Source: Bradyrhizobium diazoefficiens | GTDB taxonomy: Bacteria > Pseudomonadota > Alphaproteobacteria > Rhizobiales > Xanthobacteraceae | Assembly (NCBI RefSeq): GCF_016612535.1 | Contig: NZ_JAENXS010000001.1 | Coordinates: forward strand, 2,009,501 to 2,073,500 | Length of the DNA stretch: 64,000 nucleotides | Reading direction: 5' to 3' | Part shown: positions 1 through 7,378 of the stretch, one piece after another | Layout of the letters: every line of letters begins with the position of its first letter | How positions within the stretch are numbered: position 1 is the stretch's first letter | The notes under the pieces: model-generated | What the model was told of the DNA's origin: nothing | The model's database searches: none | Seen by the model: the letters and a program-made list of their open reading frames with translations, nothing else | Program-made: the position numbers and the translations under genes

Positions 1-240
1 CTCGGCGAGCAATGTGAAGTGATCGGCATGGTTGGCCTTGGCGACGCACTCGGCCGCGACAACGGCAAAGTCCGTCCGCGCACCCATGAAGCGCTTGTTG
101 CGCGTTGTCGTGGAAAGGCCCGTGAAATAGATCGAGAGGCTCTTCACATCGGACGCATCGGCGGCCCTGATGCAGACCGCTCCTTCCAGTTCGGCCAATG
201 TCGTGAGCTCGACGACGGCGTCCGGAAATATCTGTGACAT
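1..240 (-). CDS. GNAT-family acetyltransferase, N-terminal part (cut by window edge)
   Basis: Reading leftward from ATG at 240, the 80 visible codons have no stop and run off the window. The translation has an acidic/alanine-rich first strand and then SLSIYFTGLSTTTRNKRFMG. This resembles the start of GNAT proteins, where a 'L..YF..LS..S...RF.G' helix follows the first strand. The acetyl-CoA binding motif would lie outside the window, so substrate and completeness cannot be judged. It is transcribed in the same direction as uppS but is separated from it by about 120 bases in which I see no signal. Confidence 0.6.
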   Translation of the reverse strand, partial: MSQIFPDAVVELTTLAELEGAVCIRAADASDVKSLSIYFTGLSTTTRNKRFMGARTDFAVVAAECVAKANHADHFTLLAE

Positions 241-361
241 GCACGGCGCTCTCGGCAGGTTGCGTGGACTGCACACCTAACCGAGACTGCACACGCGCCG
301 CTTGGACATTCCCGCCAATCATGCGGCTGAAAACGAACCGCTCGCTTCTCCGTGCTGCGCG

Positions 362-1102
362 TCAGACGCGCGAGAGCGACGGCACCTCCTCCGGCACGAT
401 GGCCTGAAGGCCACCGAAACGGCGCTCGCGACCGTGGAACGAGGCCAGCGCCTCGGCGAGATCGCCCGCCTCGAATTCGGGCCACATCCGTTCGGTGAAA
501 TGCAGCTCGGCATAGGCGCCTTCCCAGAGCAGGAAGTCCGACAGCCGCTTTTCGCCGGAGGTGCGAATGATGAGATCGACGTCGCGCAGGCCTGCCTCGC
601 CGGTGACGAGCTGCGCGAAGGCTTCGCGGGTCAGGCTGGTCAGCGCGGCCGCCTTCGCCGCCGCGTTGAGGATGGCATCCCGCGCGGAATAGTCGACGGC
701 GATGCGCAGATGCAGCGTGTGGCCGTGGGCGGTCGCGTCCTCGGCACGCGCGATGGCGGTGGCGATACCATCAGGTAGACGGTCGCGACGGCCGATCACG
801 GAGAGGCGCACACCATTCTTCACCAGGCTCTGCACCTCATTGGCAACATAGAAACGCAGCAGCGTCATCAGCGCGGCGACCTCGGCCTTTGGCCTGCGCC
901 AATTGTCGGTGGAGAACGCATAGAGCGTCAGCGTGCCGATGCCCTGTTTGGGCGCGGCCTCGACGATGCGGCGGATCGTCTCGACGCCGGCCTCGTGGCC
1001 GCGCAAACGTGACAGCCCGCGCCGCGTCGCCCATCTTCCATTGCCGTCCATGATGATGCCGACATGAAGCTTCTCGTGGTGGAACGTGACGTCACTTTGC
1101 AT
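362..1102 (-). CDS. uppS: Isoprenyl transferase (undecaprenyl diphosphate synthase family)
   Basis: A cytoplasmic cis-prenyltransferase that adds isopentenyl units to farnesyl diphosphate to give the C55 lipid carrier for peptidoglycan and other glycans. The N-terminus has HVGIIMDGNGRWA with the Mg-binding Asp, followed by LYAFSTDNWRRP, and the C-terminus has RTSGEKRLSDFLLWEGAYAE and the WPEF motif. The length (246 aa) is normal. ATG 1102 is preferred because GGAG lies 8 bases upstream; a TTG at 1120 would add six residues. It is the last gene of a leftward cluster with a winged-helix regulator and a membrane protein. The cell usually also has a uppS beside rpsB-frr-cdsA, so this may be a second copy (inference). 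Confidence 0.9.
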   Translation of the reverse strand: MQSDVTFHHEKLHVGIIMDGNGRWATRRGLSRLRGHEAGVETIRRIVEAAPKQGIGTLTLYAFSTDNWRRPKAEVAALMTLLRFYVANEVQSLVKNGVRLSVIGRRDRLPDGIATAIARAEDATAHGHTLHLRIAVDYSARDAILNAAAKAAALTSLTREAFAQLVTGEAGLRDVDLIIRTSGEKRLSDFLLWEGAYAELHFTERMWPEFEAGDLAEALASFHGRERRFGGLQAIVPEEVPSLSRV

Positions 1103-1110
1103 CGCAAAGT
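1094..1110. promoter_or_regulatory. Palindrome ACTTTG-N5-CAAAGT over the uppS start (putative operator)
   Basis: ACTTTGCATCGCAAAGT has 6-base perfect arms around 5 bases and covers the uppS ATG. An almost identical palindrome lies at 2166-2182 in the promoter of the same gene cluster. Sharing of the arms, 4 of 5 spacer bases and the preceding TC suggests a common binding protein, most simply the winged-helix regulator encoded between the two sites (inference). Confidence 0.5.
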
Positions 1111-1133
1111 CTCCAGTCAAAAAGGGGGGACGA

Positions 1134-1508
1134 TCAGGTCGAGAGAATGCCGAGACGGCCGAGCGGGAGCGCCTCGCGGCCGGCAGCTTTGGCGGCGTCG
1201 CGCACGAGACGCTCGAGCACGGCGAGATAGTCGAGGAAGCGGCGGCGTCCGGTTTTGGTCAGACGGCAGGTGGTGTGCGGGCGATTGCCCTCATAACCCT
1301 TGGTGACCTCGACGAGGCCGGCCTCCTGGAGCACGGCGAGATGCCGGCTGAGATTGCCGTCAGTGAGGCCGCAAAGCTGCTTGAGATCGGCAAACGCAAG
1401 CCCCTTCGGATGGGCCATCAGCGAGGTCAGAAGCCCGAGCCTCGCCTTCTCGTGGATCACACGGTCGAGCCCCTCGTAGGAGAACGGCGCGCTGTCAGTC
1501 TTCGACAT
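1134..1508 (-). CDS. Winged-helix DNA-binding transcriptional regulator
   Basis: A 124-aa protein dominated by one winged-helix domain at about residues 15-95. It has a recognition-helix region LTDGNLSRHLAVLQEAGLVEV and a wing GNRPHTTCRLTKTGRRRF, typical of the MarR/ArsR-like HTH_34 group. No metal-binding cysteines are visible, so it is not an arsenic-type sensor. The ATG at 1508 sits 6 bases after GGAG; ATG 1511 is also possible. It overlaps the 3' end of the upstream membrane-protein gene by 14 bases and lies 31 bases before uppS, so all three are probably cotranscribed. It is the likely reader of the ACTTTG-N5-CAAAGT palindromes flanking it (inference). Confidence 0.85.
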   Translation of the reverse strand: MSKTDSAPFSYEGLDRVIHEKARLGLLTSLMAHPKGLAFADLKQLCGLTDGNLSRHLAVLQEAGLVEVTKGYEGNRPHTTCRLTKTGRRRFLDYLAVLERLVRDAAKAAGREALPLGRLGILST

Positions 1509-2124
1509 CATTGTCTCCGGACGCGAAATACAGAATGGCCGCCATCACCGACTGGCCGATCACGAAGGGCAGTCCCATGGTCCATGGCGACAGCATGTGG
1601 GTCCGGCTCGCCAGCACCACGACCGCAAAGCCCGAGATGAAGTACCAGGCCCCGGCAAACGCCACGCTGCGTGGCAGCGAGCGGGCGGACGCAAAAATGC
1701 CGAGCGACACCAGGATCTGCCACAGCCCCGGCAGGAGCCACAGCGTTTCGGCCGCGAACTTCCACATCACCACTGCAAGCAGGATTCCGGCAACGCCCGC
1801 GGGCAAAAACTGCTCGACCGCCTGGTGGATCATGGCATCTGCCAAGCCCGAATGATGCCGGCGCGAACGCGCGCGCATCTCGATCCAGATCATCAGGCCG
1901 GACAGCGTCGCCGCAACCAGCCAGCCGAAAAAGAACCCGAGCGGCTCGCCCGTGGGATCGCCGAGCAGCCAGAATTGCAGGATCGCGGTGACAAGGGCGA
2001 CCGCACCGGTCGCAGCCATCGTCGCCGGGCCGTAACCGCGGAACGCCGTGCCGGCCGCAATCTGGCTGCGGATCGCCACGATGTCGGCCAGCGCCTTGTC
2101 GAGATCGCGCATCGGCAACGCCAA
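1495..2124 (-). CDS. Multi-pass membrane protein of unknown function
   Basis: A 209-aa protein with a short cytoplasmic-looking N-terminus (RDLDKALADIVAIRSQIAAGTAFRGYGPA) and about six hydrophobic segments from residue 38 to 200. The middle carries a basic loop (RARSRRHHSG) and a conserved-looking HQAVEQFLP. I do not recognise a functional family. TTG 2124 has GGTGGAG 7 bases upstream; the first ATG, 2112, has no good ribosome-binding site. It is the first gene of the operon with the winged-helix regulator and uppS, an arrangement seen for regulator/membrane-protein pairs where the membrane protein may modulate the regulator (inference). Confidence 0.75.
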   Translation of the reverse strand: MALPMRDLDKALADIVAIRSQIAAGTAFRGYGPATMAATGAVALVTAILQFWLLGDPTGEPLGFFFGWLVAATLSGLMIWIEMRARSRRHHSGLADAMIHQAVEQFLPAGVAGILLAVVMWKFAAETLWLLPGLWQILVSLGIFASARSLPRSVAFAGAWYFISGFAVVVLASRTHMLSPWTMGLPFVIGQSVMAAILYFASGDNDVED

Positions 2125-2165
2125 AACTCTGCTCCACCCCAGCCCACGGACCGGCTCTCCCGGTC

Positions 2166-2182
2166 ACTTTGTATCGCAAAGT
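2166..2182. promoter_or_regulatory. Palindrome ACTTTG-N5-CAAAGT in operon promoter (putative operator)
   Basis: ACTTTGTATCGCAAAGT is the second copy of the palindrome found at 1094-1110, differing by one spacer base. It covers the predicted transcription start and part of the -10 element of the leftward promoter at 2180-2207, which would allow repression. A half-site CAAAGT occurs at 2194-2199. Confidence 0.6.
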
Positions 2183-2207
2183 ATACCGCGCGGCAAAGTA
2201 AAGGCAA
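2180..2207 (-). promoter_or_regulatory. Sigma70-type promoter of the membrane protein / regulator / uppS operon
   Basis: On the minus strand, TTGCCT (2207-2202) and TATACT (2185-2180) are separated by 16 bases, placing the start near 2173, about 49 bases before the first gene. The -10 hexamer overlaps the ACTTTG-N5-CAAAGT palindrome. Confidence 0.5.
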
Positions 2208-2255
2208 GCCCGAAACTCGTCCGCAGCGGATGCGTCCCGGCCGGACAACTGTCGG

Positions 2256-2284
2256 TTGCACGAGACCTGCCTGCGCAGATAAGA
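2256..2284 (+). promoter_or_regulatory. Sigma70-type promoter of the secreted protease
   Basis: TTGCAC (2256-2261) and ATAAGA (2279-2284) have 17-base spacing and lie about 30 bases before the ATG at 2313. A strong GGGGGGAAG ribosome-binding site precedes that ATG. Confidence 0.45.
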
Positions 2285-2312
2285 TGCGGCCGAAGCGGTC
2301 TGGGGGGAAGTC

Positions 2313-3563
2313 ATGTGGTTGAAGTCGTTTGTCGCTGCGGCTCTGTTGCAGCTGAGCCTTGCCGGACTGGCGTATGCGGCGGGACCGTTCGGCTCCGTCA
2401 ATGTCGGCAACTGGATCGGCGGCGCCTTCAGCAACGATCAGACTGGCGCCTTTTCGCATTGCGCCGCAACGACGCCGTATGCGAACGGTGTGATCCTTGT
2501 CGTGAGCCAAAATGCCGCCGGCACATGGTCGCTGGCTTTTGCGAGTCCCAGCTACCATTTCAACAAGGGCGAAAATGCAGCGATCGACGTGACCTTTGAC
2601 GGGCAGGAGCAAGCCAGGCTGTTCGCCACGGCGTACCAGACCAACATGCTCACGGCCATCATGCCGCTCAATGTCGTGCGTACCTTTCAGAAAGCGGGCC
2701 TGATGGTGGCTACAGCCGGCCGCGCCGTTCTGAATTTCGATCTGACCTCGACCGGACCGGTGATCGCCGCATTGGCCAATTGCGTGACCAAGGTGAAAGC
2801 TGACGGGCTCGACAAGGCCGGAGACTTCACCAAAGGCGCTGCGAAGCCGGCAGCCGTGGCCGACAAGCAAGGTGCGCCGCCAGCCGGCAAAGCCGGTCGA
2901 GGGGCCAAGAGTGGCTTCGGCACCGGATTCGTGGTCAGCGCTAACGGTCACATCGTCACCAACAACCACGTGATCGACGGTTGCAGCGAGCTCAAGGGCA
3001 ATCTCACCGGTGAGGCCGCGATGGTGTTGCGCGTCGTGTCGAGCGACGCGAACAACGATCTCGCCTTGTTGCAGGCGCCGTCGACTGCGACATTCAAGGA
3101 GTTCGCCCGAATCCGCGACCGCTCGTTCCGCTCCGGCGATTCCGTCGTCGCGATCGGCTTTCCCTACCATGGTTTGCTCACTTCGGACTTCACCGTGACG
3201 ACCGGCATCGTGAGCTCGCTCAGCGGCATGCACAACGACACGCGTTTCCTGCAAATCAGTGCGCCAGTGCAGCCCGGCAATAGCGGCGGCCCGCTGTTCG
3301 ACACCAGCGGTCAGATCGTGGGCGTGGTCACGGGAAAGCTCCCCGGATTGCGCATCGCTGCGGTAACCGGCAACATCCCCGAAAACATCAACTTCGCGAT
3401 CAAGACTGGCGCGTTGCGCGACTTCCTCGACAATTCGGTCGTGCCGTACCAGACGGTCGAACCGAAGGGCGAGCTCAAGACCACCGACATCGCCGGCAAC
3501 GCCCGCGCCTATACGATGCTGATCTCGTGCAACGGCACGGAGCAGGCTGACGCGAAGAAGTAG
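2313..3563 (+). CDS. Secreted trypsin-like serine protease (HtrA/S1C-type domain)
   Basis: A 416-aa exported protease. Residues 1-23 form a signal peptide ending AYA-AG. Residues 24-180 are a domain I do not recognise (beta-rich, with a Cys near residue 50). After an Ala/Gly/Lys-rich linker, the protease domain (about 205-375) shows the full triad: His in TNNHVIDG, Asp in SSDANNDLALL and Ser in QPGNSGGPLFD. There is no PDZ domain, unlike DegP/DegQ, so it is not a standard HtrA. It is divergent from the uppS operon. The substrate is unknown; periplasmic location is inferred from the signal peptide. Confidence 0.85.
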   Translation: MWLKSFVAAALLQLSLAGLAYAAGPFGSVNVGNWIGGAFSNDQTGAFSHCAATTPYANGVILVVSQNAAGTWSLAFASPSYHFNKGENAAIDVTFDGQEQARLFATAYQTNMLTAIMPLNVVRTFQKAGLMVATAGRAVLNFDLTSTGPVIAALANCVTKVKADGLDKAGDFTKGAAKPAAVADKQGAPPAGKAGRGAKSGFGTGFVVSANGHIVTNNHVIDGCSELKGNLTGEAAMVLRVVSSDANNDLALLQAPSTATFKEFARIRDRSFRSGDSVVAIGFPYHGLLTSDFTVTTGIVSSLSGMHNDTRFLQISAPVQPGNSGGPLFDTSGQIVGVVTGKLPGLRIAAVTGNIPENINFAIKTGALRDFLDNSVVPYQTVEPKGELKTTDIAGNARAYTMLISCNGTEQADAKK

Positions 3564-3579
3564 CGGCAAAGCCGGTCTC

Positions 3580-3663
3580 GTAGCCCGGATGGAGCGAAGC
3601 GCAATCCGGGGTGGTCCGACGCCTCGCAACGCCCCGGATTTCGCTTCGCTCCATCCGGGCTAC
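3580..3663. repeat. Long inverted repeat (REP-like hairpin), family GTAGCCCGGATGGAGCGAAG
   Basis: Two arms of about 32 bases (3580-3611 and 3632-3663) starting GTAGCCCGGATGGAGCGAAG are near-perfect reverse complements around a 20-base spacer. One single arm of the same family is at 44350-44380. It lies between convergent genes and may act as a bidirectional terminator. Confidence 0.8.
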
Positions 3664-3679
3664 GCATCAAGACTGCCCC

Positions 3680-4414
3680 TCACCCGTGGCAGCACGCGCC
3701 CTTCGCTTGCGGCTCGTACTCGTCGCGCAGGCGGACCCAGTCCATCGGGTAGGGTAGGCCATCCTCGTGACGTCCCAGCGGGGTGAGGTCGAGATATTGA
3801 TAGGCCGCATTCATCATGTCGAGGCCGCGGGCGAAGCAGGAATAGGTGTGAAAGATCTCGCCCGCCTCGATGCGATAAAACACGCTGATGCCGGGCAGCT
3901 CGGGCCCATAGAACGGCGTGGTGCCGAAATTATATTTCGGTACGCCCTTTTCGACCTGCTCGCGCGTAAACGAGACCTCGTAGTCATAGTTGAAGTCGTT
4001 GCTGCCTGAAGACACCCAATCGAAGCTCCAACCCATCCGCCGCTTGAACGCCTCGAGCTTCGCGCTGGGCGCCAGCGAGATCGCCACCATCGTGGTGTCG
4101 CGCGCCGCCAGATGCGGCACCATTCGCTCGAAGCCATCGGCCCAGAGCGAACAGCTCTTGCAAGCGGCCTCCCAATCCGGCGCGAACATCACGTGCTGGA
4201 CCACGAGTTGCGGGCGGCCCTTGAAGAGATCGCCGAGCGTCACCGCGCCGTTCGGCCCGTCAAACACATAGCTTTTGTCGACCTTCACCCAGGGCAATGC
4301 GCGGCGCTCCTCTGCGAGGCGCTCGCGGGCCTGGCTAACTTCCTTCTCATGCGCCAGATGGGCTTTGCGGGCGGCGACCCATTGCTCGCGCGAGACGATC
4401 TGATGTTGCTGCAT
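3680..4414 (-). CDS. DUF899-family thioredoxin-like protein
   Basis: A 244-aa protein of the DUF899 family, which has a thioredoxin-like fold and unproven function. Recognisable segments are VSREQWVAARKAHLAHEKE at the start, the strand-rich LVVQHVMFAPDWEAACKSCSLWADGF core with a CxxC-like pair (CKSC), and FHTYSCFARGLDMMNAAYQYLDLTPLGR. The start has a perfect AGAGGAGG upstream of ATG 4414. It follows the SRPBCC gene by 21 bases and arsR before that, so it is probably part of an ArsR-controlled operon. The C-terminus ends CCHG. Confidence 0.85.
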   Translation of the reverse strand: MQQHQIVSREQWVAARKAHLAHEKEVSQARERLAEERRALPWVKVDKSYVFDGPNGAVTLGDLFKGRPQLVVQHVMFAPDWEAACKSCSLWADGFERMVPHLAARDTTMVAISLAPSAKLEAFKRRMGWSFDWVSSGSNDFNYDYEVSFTREQVEKGVPKYNFGTTPFYGPELPGISVFYRIEAGEIFHTYSCFARGLDMMNAAYQYLDLTPLGRHEDGLPYPMDWVRLRDEYEPQAKGACCHG

Positions 4415-4435
4415 GGTATCCTCCTCTGACAGGGA

Positions 4436-4915
4436 TCAAGCGACGAAGGTGTCGAGCTTGTCGAAGAATGAGCTCCAGCCACGCTGATGGTTGTCGCGCG
4501 CGGTTACGTCGAAAAACTGGGCGTGATGAAAGATCATCAGCGTACCTGCGCTGTCGGGCTTCAGCGTGATCGTCACCAGCGACTCCCGATCCGGCGTCGA
4601 ATGCCAGGCCCAGGTGAAGACGAGCCGCTCGTTCGGCACCACCTCGCGGTAGATGCCCCCGGCTTCGAAATATTCGCCGTCATCGCGGGTGAAAGAGATG
4701 CGGTAGCGGCCGCCGGTGCGGACGTCGAGCTCGGCACTCAGCGTCGTCGGCTGCATGTTCGGCGGGCCGAACCATTGCACTAACTGCTCGGCTTGCGTCC
4801 AGGCGGCGAAGATTTTTTCCGGCCGCGCGCGGAGCCGACGCGTGAGCGTGAGGCTTGGACCTTGGGTTGCACTTTCGGCACTGCTGGAATCGGCGTTGAC
4901 GGCTGCGTTGGCCAT
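4436..4915 (-). CDS. SRPBCC / AHSA1-like (START superfamily) protein
   Basis: A 159-aa protein with the AHSA1/SRPBCC helix-grip domain: LTLTRRLRARPEKIFAAWTQAEQLVQWFGP, the central DVRTGGRYRISF, and GWSSFFDKLDTFVA at the end. These proteins bind hydrophobic ligands and are very often encoded beside an ArsR regulator, as here. The start ATG 4915 has GGAGG 7 bases upstream. Its first 136 bases are also read as the C-terminal tail of the ArsR gene in another frame, which is unusual. The ligand is unknown. Confidence 0.85.
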   Translation of the reverse strand: MANAAVNADSSSAESATQGPSLTLTRRLRARPEKIFAAWTQAEQLVQWFGPPNMQPTTLSAELDVRTGGRYRISFTRDDGEYFEAGGIYREVVPNERLVFTWAWHSTPDRESLVTITLKPDSAGTLMIFHHAQFFDVTARDNHQRGWSSFFDKLDTFVA

Positions 4916-5244
4916 GGACTGTCCTCCACAAAGGCGGCAAGGCGATCGAAACTCTCGGACCAGAATTGTGCGTAGCGATTGAGCCAGTTCATCGCCTGCT
5001 CCATCGGCTGCGCAGTGAGCCGGCAGGCGACCGTGCGCCCGGTCTTCTCACGCAAGATCAGGCCCGCATCCGTAAGCACGTCGAGATGCTTCATGATCGC
5101 CGGCAGCGAAATCGAGAACGGCTCCGCCAGTTCGCTCACCGACAGGCTCTCCTTCTCGCCGAGACGCGCGAGCAGCGCGCGCCGCGTCGGATCGGACAGC
5201 GCCGCAAAGGTGCGGTCGAGCGCCTCGTCTTGATACTTAACCAT
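4780..5244 (-). CDS. ArsR-family winged-helix repressor with a Pro/Lys-rich tail overlapping the next gene
   Basis: Residues 1-105 form a standard ArsR-type domain: FAALSDPTRRALLARL, the recognition helix SISLPAIMKHLDVLTDAGL, then the wing EKTGRTVACRL. No CxC metal site is present, matching the subgroup paired with SRPBCC proteins. From about residue 110 to 154 the frame continues as a low-complexity Pro/Ser/Lys/Arg tail, reading through the SRPBCC start in another frame. Most members end near residue 110, so the tail is probably a lost-stop extension. ATG 5244 lies inside the palindromic operator and almost at the predicted transcription start. Confidence 0.85.
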   Translation of the reverse strand: MVKYQDEALDRTFAALSDPTRRALLARLGEKESLSVSELAEPFSISLPAIMKHLDVLTDAGLILREKTGRTVACRLTAQPMEQAMNWLNRYAQFWSESFDRLAAFVEDSPWPTQPSTPIPAVPKVQPKVQASRSRVGSARGRKKSSPPGRKPSS

Positions 5245-5279
5245 AAGGTTTAGTATAGGCGTGAGCGCAATGACGTCAA
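5235..5279 (-). promoter_or_regulatory. arsR promoter and palindromic operator over the start codon
   Basis: On the minus strand TTGACG (5279-5274) and TATACT (5257-5252) are 16 bases apart, a near-consensus promoter. The start would fall at about 5245, one base from the ATG at 5244, so the message would be leaderless or nearly so. The palindrome ACTAAACC-TTAT-GGTTAAGT (5254-5235, 7 of 8 arm bases paired) overlaps the -10 and the start codon, as expected for autorepression. Confidence 0.6.
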
Positions 5280-5330
5280 GTGGAAACCCGCACGACGGCG
5301 CGCGATCAGATGGCGATCAGCGAGGCGCGA

Positions 5331-5609
5331 TCAATACGGCGCAGCTTGCCGCGCGCGACGATGCGGCCGAGGTTGCGGCTGCGGTGCCTGCCCATAGGCG
5401 ACGCGCGGATTGGGACCGCAGAACAGCAGCCGACCGGAGACGCTGGCCTGGCATTGTTCGTAGGTGCTGTAGGCGCATTCGCCGGGATAGTCATATTGCC
5501 TGCCCTGGGCACACCAGGGATAATCGCGGGCCGCGGCGGGGGTGACGGTGACGAAGCCGGCAAGGACCGTCGCGCCCAGTGTCAGCAGCGCCAATTGCGT
5601 CTTGCGCAT
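5331..5609 (-). CDS. DUF3551 small secreted protein
   Basis: A 92-aa exported protein. The start is ATG 5609, with GAGGAGTTGGG just upstream. Residues 1-27 are a signal peptide ending in PAAA. The mature part has the DUF3551 pattern: RDYPWCAQGRQ, then GECAYSTYEQCQASVSGRLLFCGPNP with four conserved-looking cysteines, and a Pro/Gln/Arg-rich tail. The family is abundant in Bradyrhizobium and relatives and its function is unknown. Confidence 0.8.
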   Translation of the reverse strand: MRKTQLALLTLGATVLAGFVTVTPAAARDYPWCAQGRQYDYPGECAYSTYEQCQASVSGRLLFCGPNPRVAYGQAPQPQPRPHRRARQAAPY

Positions 5610-5707
5610 GATCCCAACTCCTCTATTCACGACGCGAGATACGCGCCATGTATCATCAGGTTTCATCGCGCCATTTTATTCCAGGTCGCGGCGACAAACC
5701 ACGCAAG

Positions 5708-5733
5708 AAAAAGGCCCTGCCGAACGGCAGGGC
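5708..5733 (-). terminator. Rho-independent terminator after the Bug-family SBP gene
   Basis: Minus-strand reading gives GCCCTGCC-GTTC-GGCAGGGC followed by CTTTTTC, 26 bases past the stop codon at 5759. Confidence 0.85.
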
Positions 5734-5758
5734 TCCATTCCCACTCATCACAAGTTCG

Positions 5759-6733
5759 CTACTCGACCTTCAGCCCGGCGAACTCGACGACCTTCCTCCA
5801 TTTGGCGGTCTCGGTTTCGATCTCTCGGCCGAACGCTTCCGGCGTCAGCACCAGCGGATCGCCGCCGAGCTCGACCAGGCGCTTGGTCATGTCGGGCTCC
5901 TTCATGAGGGTGTTGATCTCGTTGTTGAGCTTGGCGATCATGTCCTTGGGCATGTTCTTCGGTGCACCCATGCCGAACAGCGCGCTCGCCTCGTAGTCCT
6001 TCACGGTCTCGCCGATCGCGGGCACGTCCGGCAGTTGCGGCGAGCGCTGGGCCGTGGTGACGCCGAGAGCGCGCAAGCTGCCGGAACGGATGTGCTGGAT
6101 GATCGAAGGCATGTTGTCGAAGATCACCTGCACCTGGCCGCCGAGCATGTCGGTGATCGCTGGCGCCGCGCCGCGATAGGGCACGTGCTGCATCTTGCAG
6201 CCGGTCAGCGCCATGAACATCTCGCCGGACAGATGCACCGAAGTGCCGTTGCCGGAGGAGGCCATGTTCACTTTGCCGGGATTGGCCTTCACATAGTCGA
6301 TGAACTCGGCGACGGTCTTGGCCGGCACGTCGTTGTTGACGGTCATCACGTTCGGCACGCGCTGGAACGCGGCGATCGGCGCGATGTCGCGGACGAAGTT
6401 GAACTTGAGATTGGCGTAGAGCGTCGCGTTGATGTAGTTCGCCGGATTGATCAGCAGCACGGTATAGCCGTCGGGTTCGGCGTTCACCACGGATTCAGTG
6501 CCGATATTGTTGCCGGCGCCCGGCTTGTTCTCGATCACGAATTGCTGGCCGAGCCGCTCCGACAGGCGCTGACCGATCAACCGCGCCAGGATGTCGGTGG
6601 CGCCGCCCGGCGGATAGCCGACCACGAATTTCACCGGCCGGGACGGATAGTCCGCTGCAAAAGCCTTCGACAGTGGACTGGCTGCAAGCGGGGTGGCGGC
6701 GAGCAGGCCGAGCGCGGTACGGCGGGTGATCAT
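5759..6733 (-). CDS. Bug/TctC-family tripartite-type solute-binding protein
   Basis: A 324-aa periplasmic binding protein. MITRRTALGLLAATPLAA is a twin-arginine-type signal peptide. The family motifs are YPSRPVKFVVGYPPGGATDILAR, FVIENKPGAGNNIGTESVVNAEPDGYT and HVPYRGAAPAITDMLGGQVQV. Such proteins capture carboxylates for TctAB-type transporters, but no TctA or TctB gene is nearby, as is common for orphan Bug proteins. It is divergent from a VOC protein and an acyl-CoA synthetase, which may point to an organic-acid substrate (inference). Confidence 0.9.
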   Translation of the reverse strand: MITRRTALGLLAATPLAASPLSKAFAADYPSRPVKFVVGYPPGGATDILARLIGQRLSERLGQQFVIENKPGAGNNIGTESVVNAEPDGYTVLLINPANYINATLYANLKFNFVRDIAPIAAFQRVPNVMTVNNDVPAKTVAEFIDYVKANPGKVNMASSGNGTSVHLSGEMFMALTGCKMQHVPYRGAAPAITDMLGGQVQVIFDNMPSIIQHIRSGSLRALGVTTAQRSPQLPDVPAIGETVKDYEASALFGMGAPKNMPKDMIAKLNNEINTLMKEPDMTKRLVELGGDPLVLTPEAFGREIETETAKWRKVVEFAGLKVE

Positions 6734-6857
6734 CTCAAGGGTTCTCCCAGGTGTGTTCTTAAAAGCCGGTTATCTTGAAAGCGGCGTCAGCGGCGTTGTA
6801 ACAAAGCCCGCCTCGCGCGGAAAGTGCGCAAGCCTCATGGCGGGGAAAGGATAAAGC

Positions 6858-7268
6858 ATGCCGGTCAAGGTTCAGGCCCTCGATCACCTCGTGATCAACG
6901 TCGCCGACGTCGCAGTGACCTCCGAGTGGTATCGGAAGATCCTCGGCATGGAAGTCAAGGTGTTCGACCCCGGCGGCGGCAAAGCGCCGCGGACCTCACT
7001 GCAATTTGGTCAACAGAAGATCAACGTCCGGCCGCGCCATGCCGACAAGGTGGAGTGGTTCACCGCCGACCACCAGACCGCCGGCAGCGAGGATCTGTGC
7101 TTCCTCACCTCGGCCACGCCGGACGAGGTGGTGGCGCATTTGCGGGCACATGGCGTCGCGATCGAGGAAGGCCCGGTCCCCAAGCAAGGCGCTCGCGGCA
7201 CGTTGCGCTCGGTCTACTGCAGGGATCCGGACGGGAGCCTGATCGAGATTTCGTCGTACGAAGATTAA
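6858..7268 (+). CDS. VOC-family (glyoxalase/bleomycin-resistance fold) protein
   Basis: A 136-aa protein with one VOC domain: ALDHLVINVADVAVTSEWYRKILGMEV at the N-terminus with a metal-ligand-type His, and SVYCRDPDGSLIEISSYED at the C-terminus with the paired Glu. It lies 110 bases upstream of the AMP-forming ligase in the same direction. The substrate is unknown; it could be a small dioxygenase, epimerase or resistance protein. Confidence 0.8.
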   Translation: MPVKVQALDHLVINVADVAVTSEWYRKILGMEVKVFDPGGGKAPRTSLQFGQQKINVRPRHADKVEWFTADHQTAGSEDLCFLTSATPDEVVAHLRAHGVAIEEGPVPKQGARGTLRSVYCRDPDGSLIEISSYED

Positions 7269-7378
7269 GCGGCGCACGACGCCCCCTCCCCGATTTGCGC
7301 CCCACGCCATCCGGTGGCAGGAAGACGCAATAATCCAAAGGCATCCGCCATCAAGATGCAGGCTGCACGGGAGGACAT

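Noticed and set aside
1893..3629. A 578-codon minus-strand frame opposite the secreted protease.
   Set aside because: It is the antisense shadow of a clear protease gene with full catalytic motifs; the translation is rich in His/Arg/Gly with no recognisable domain.
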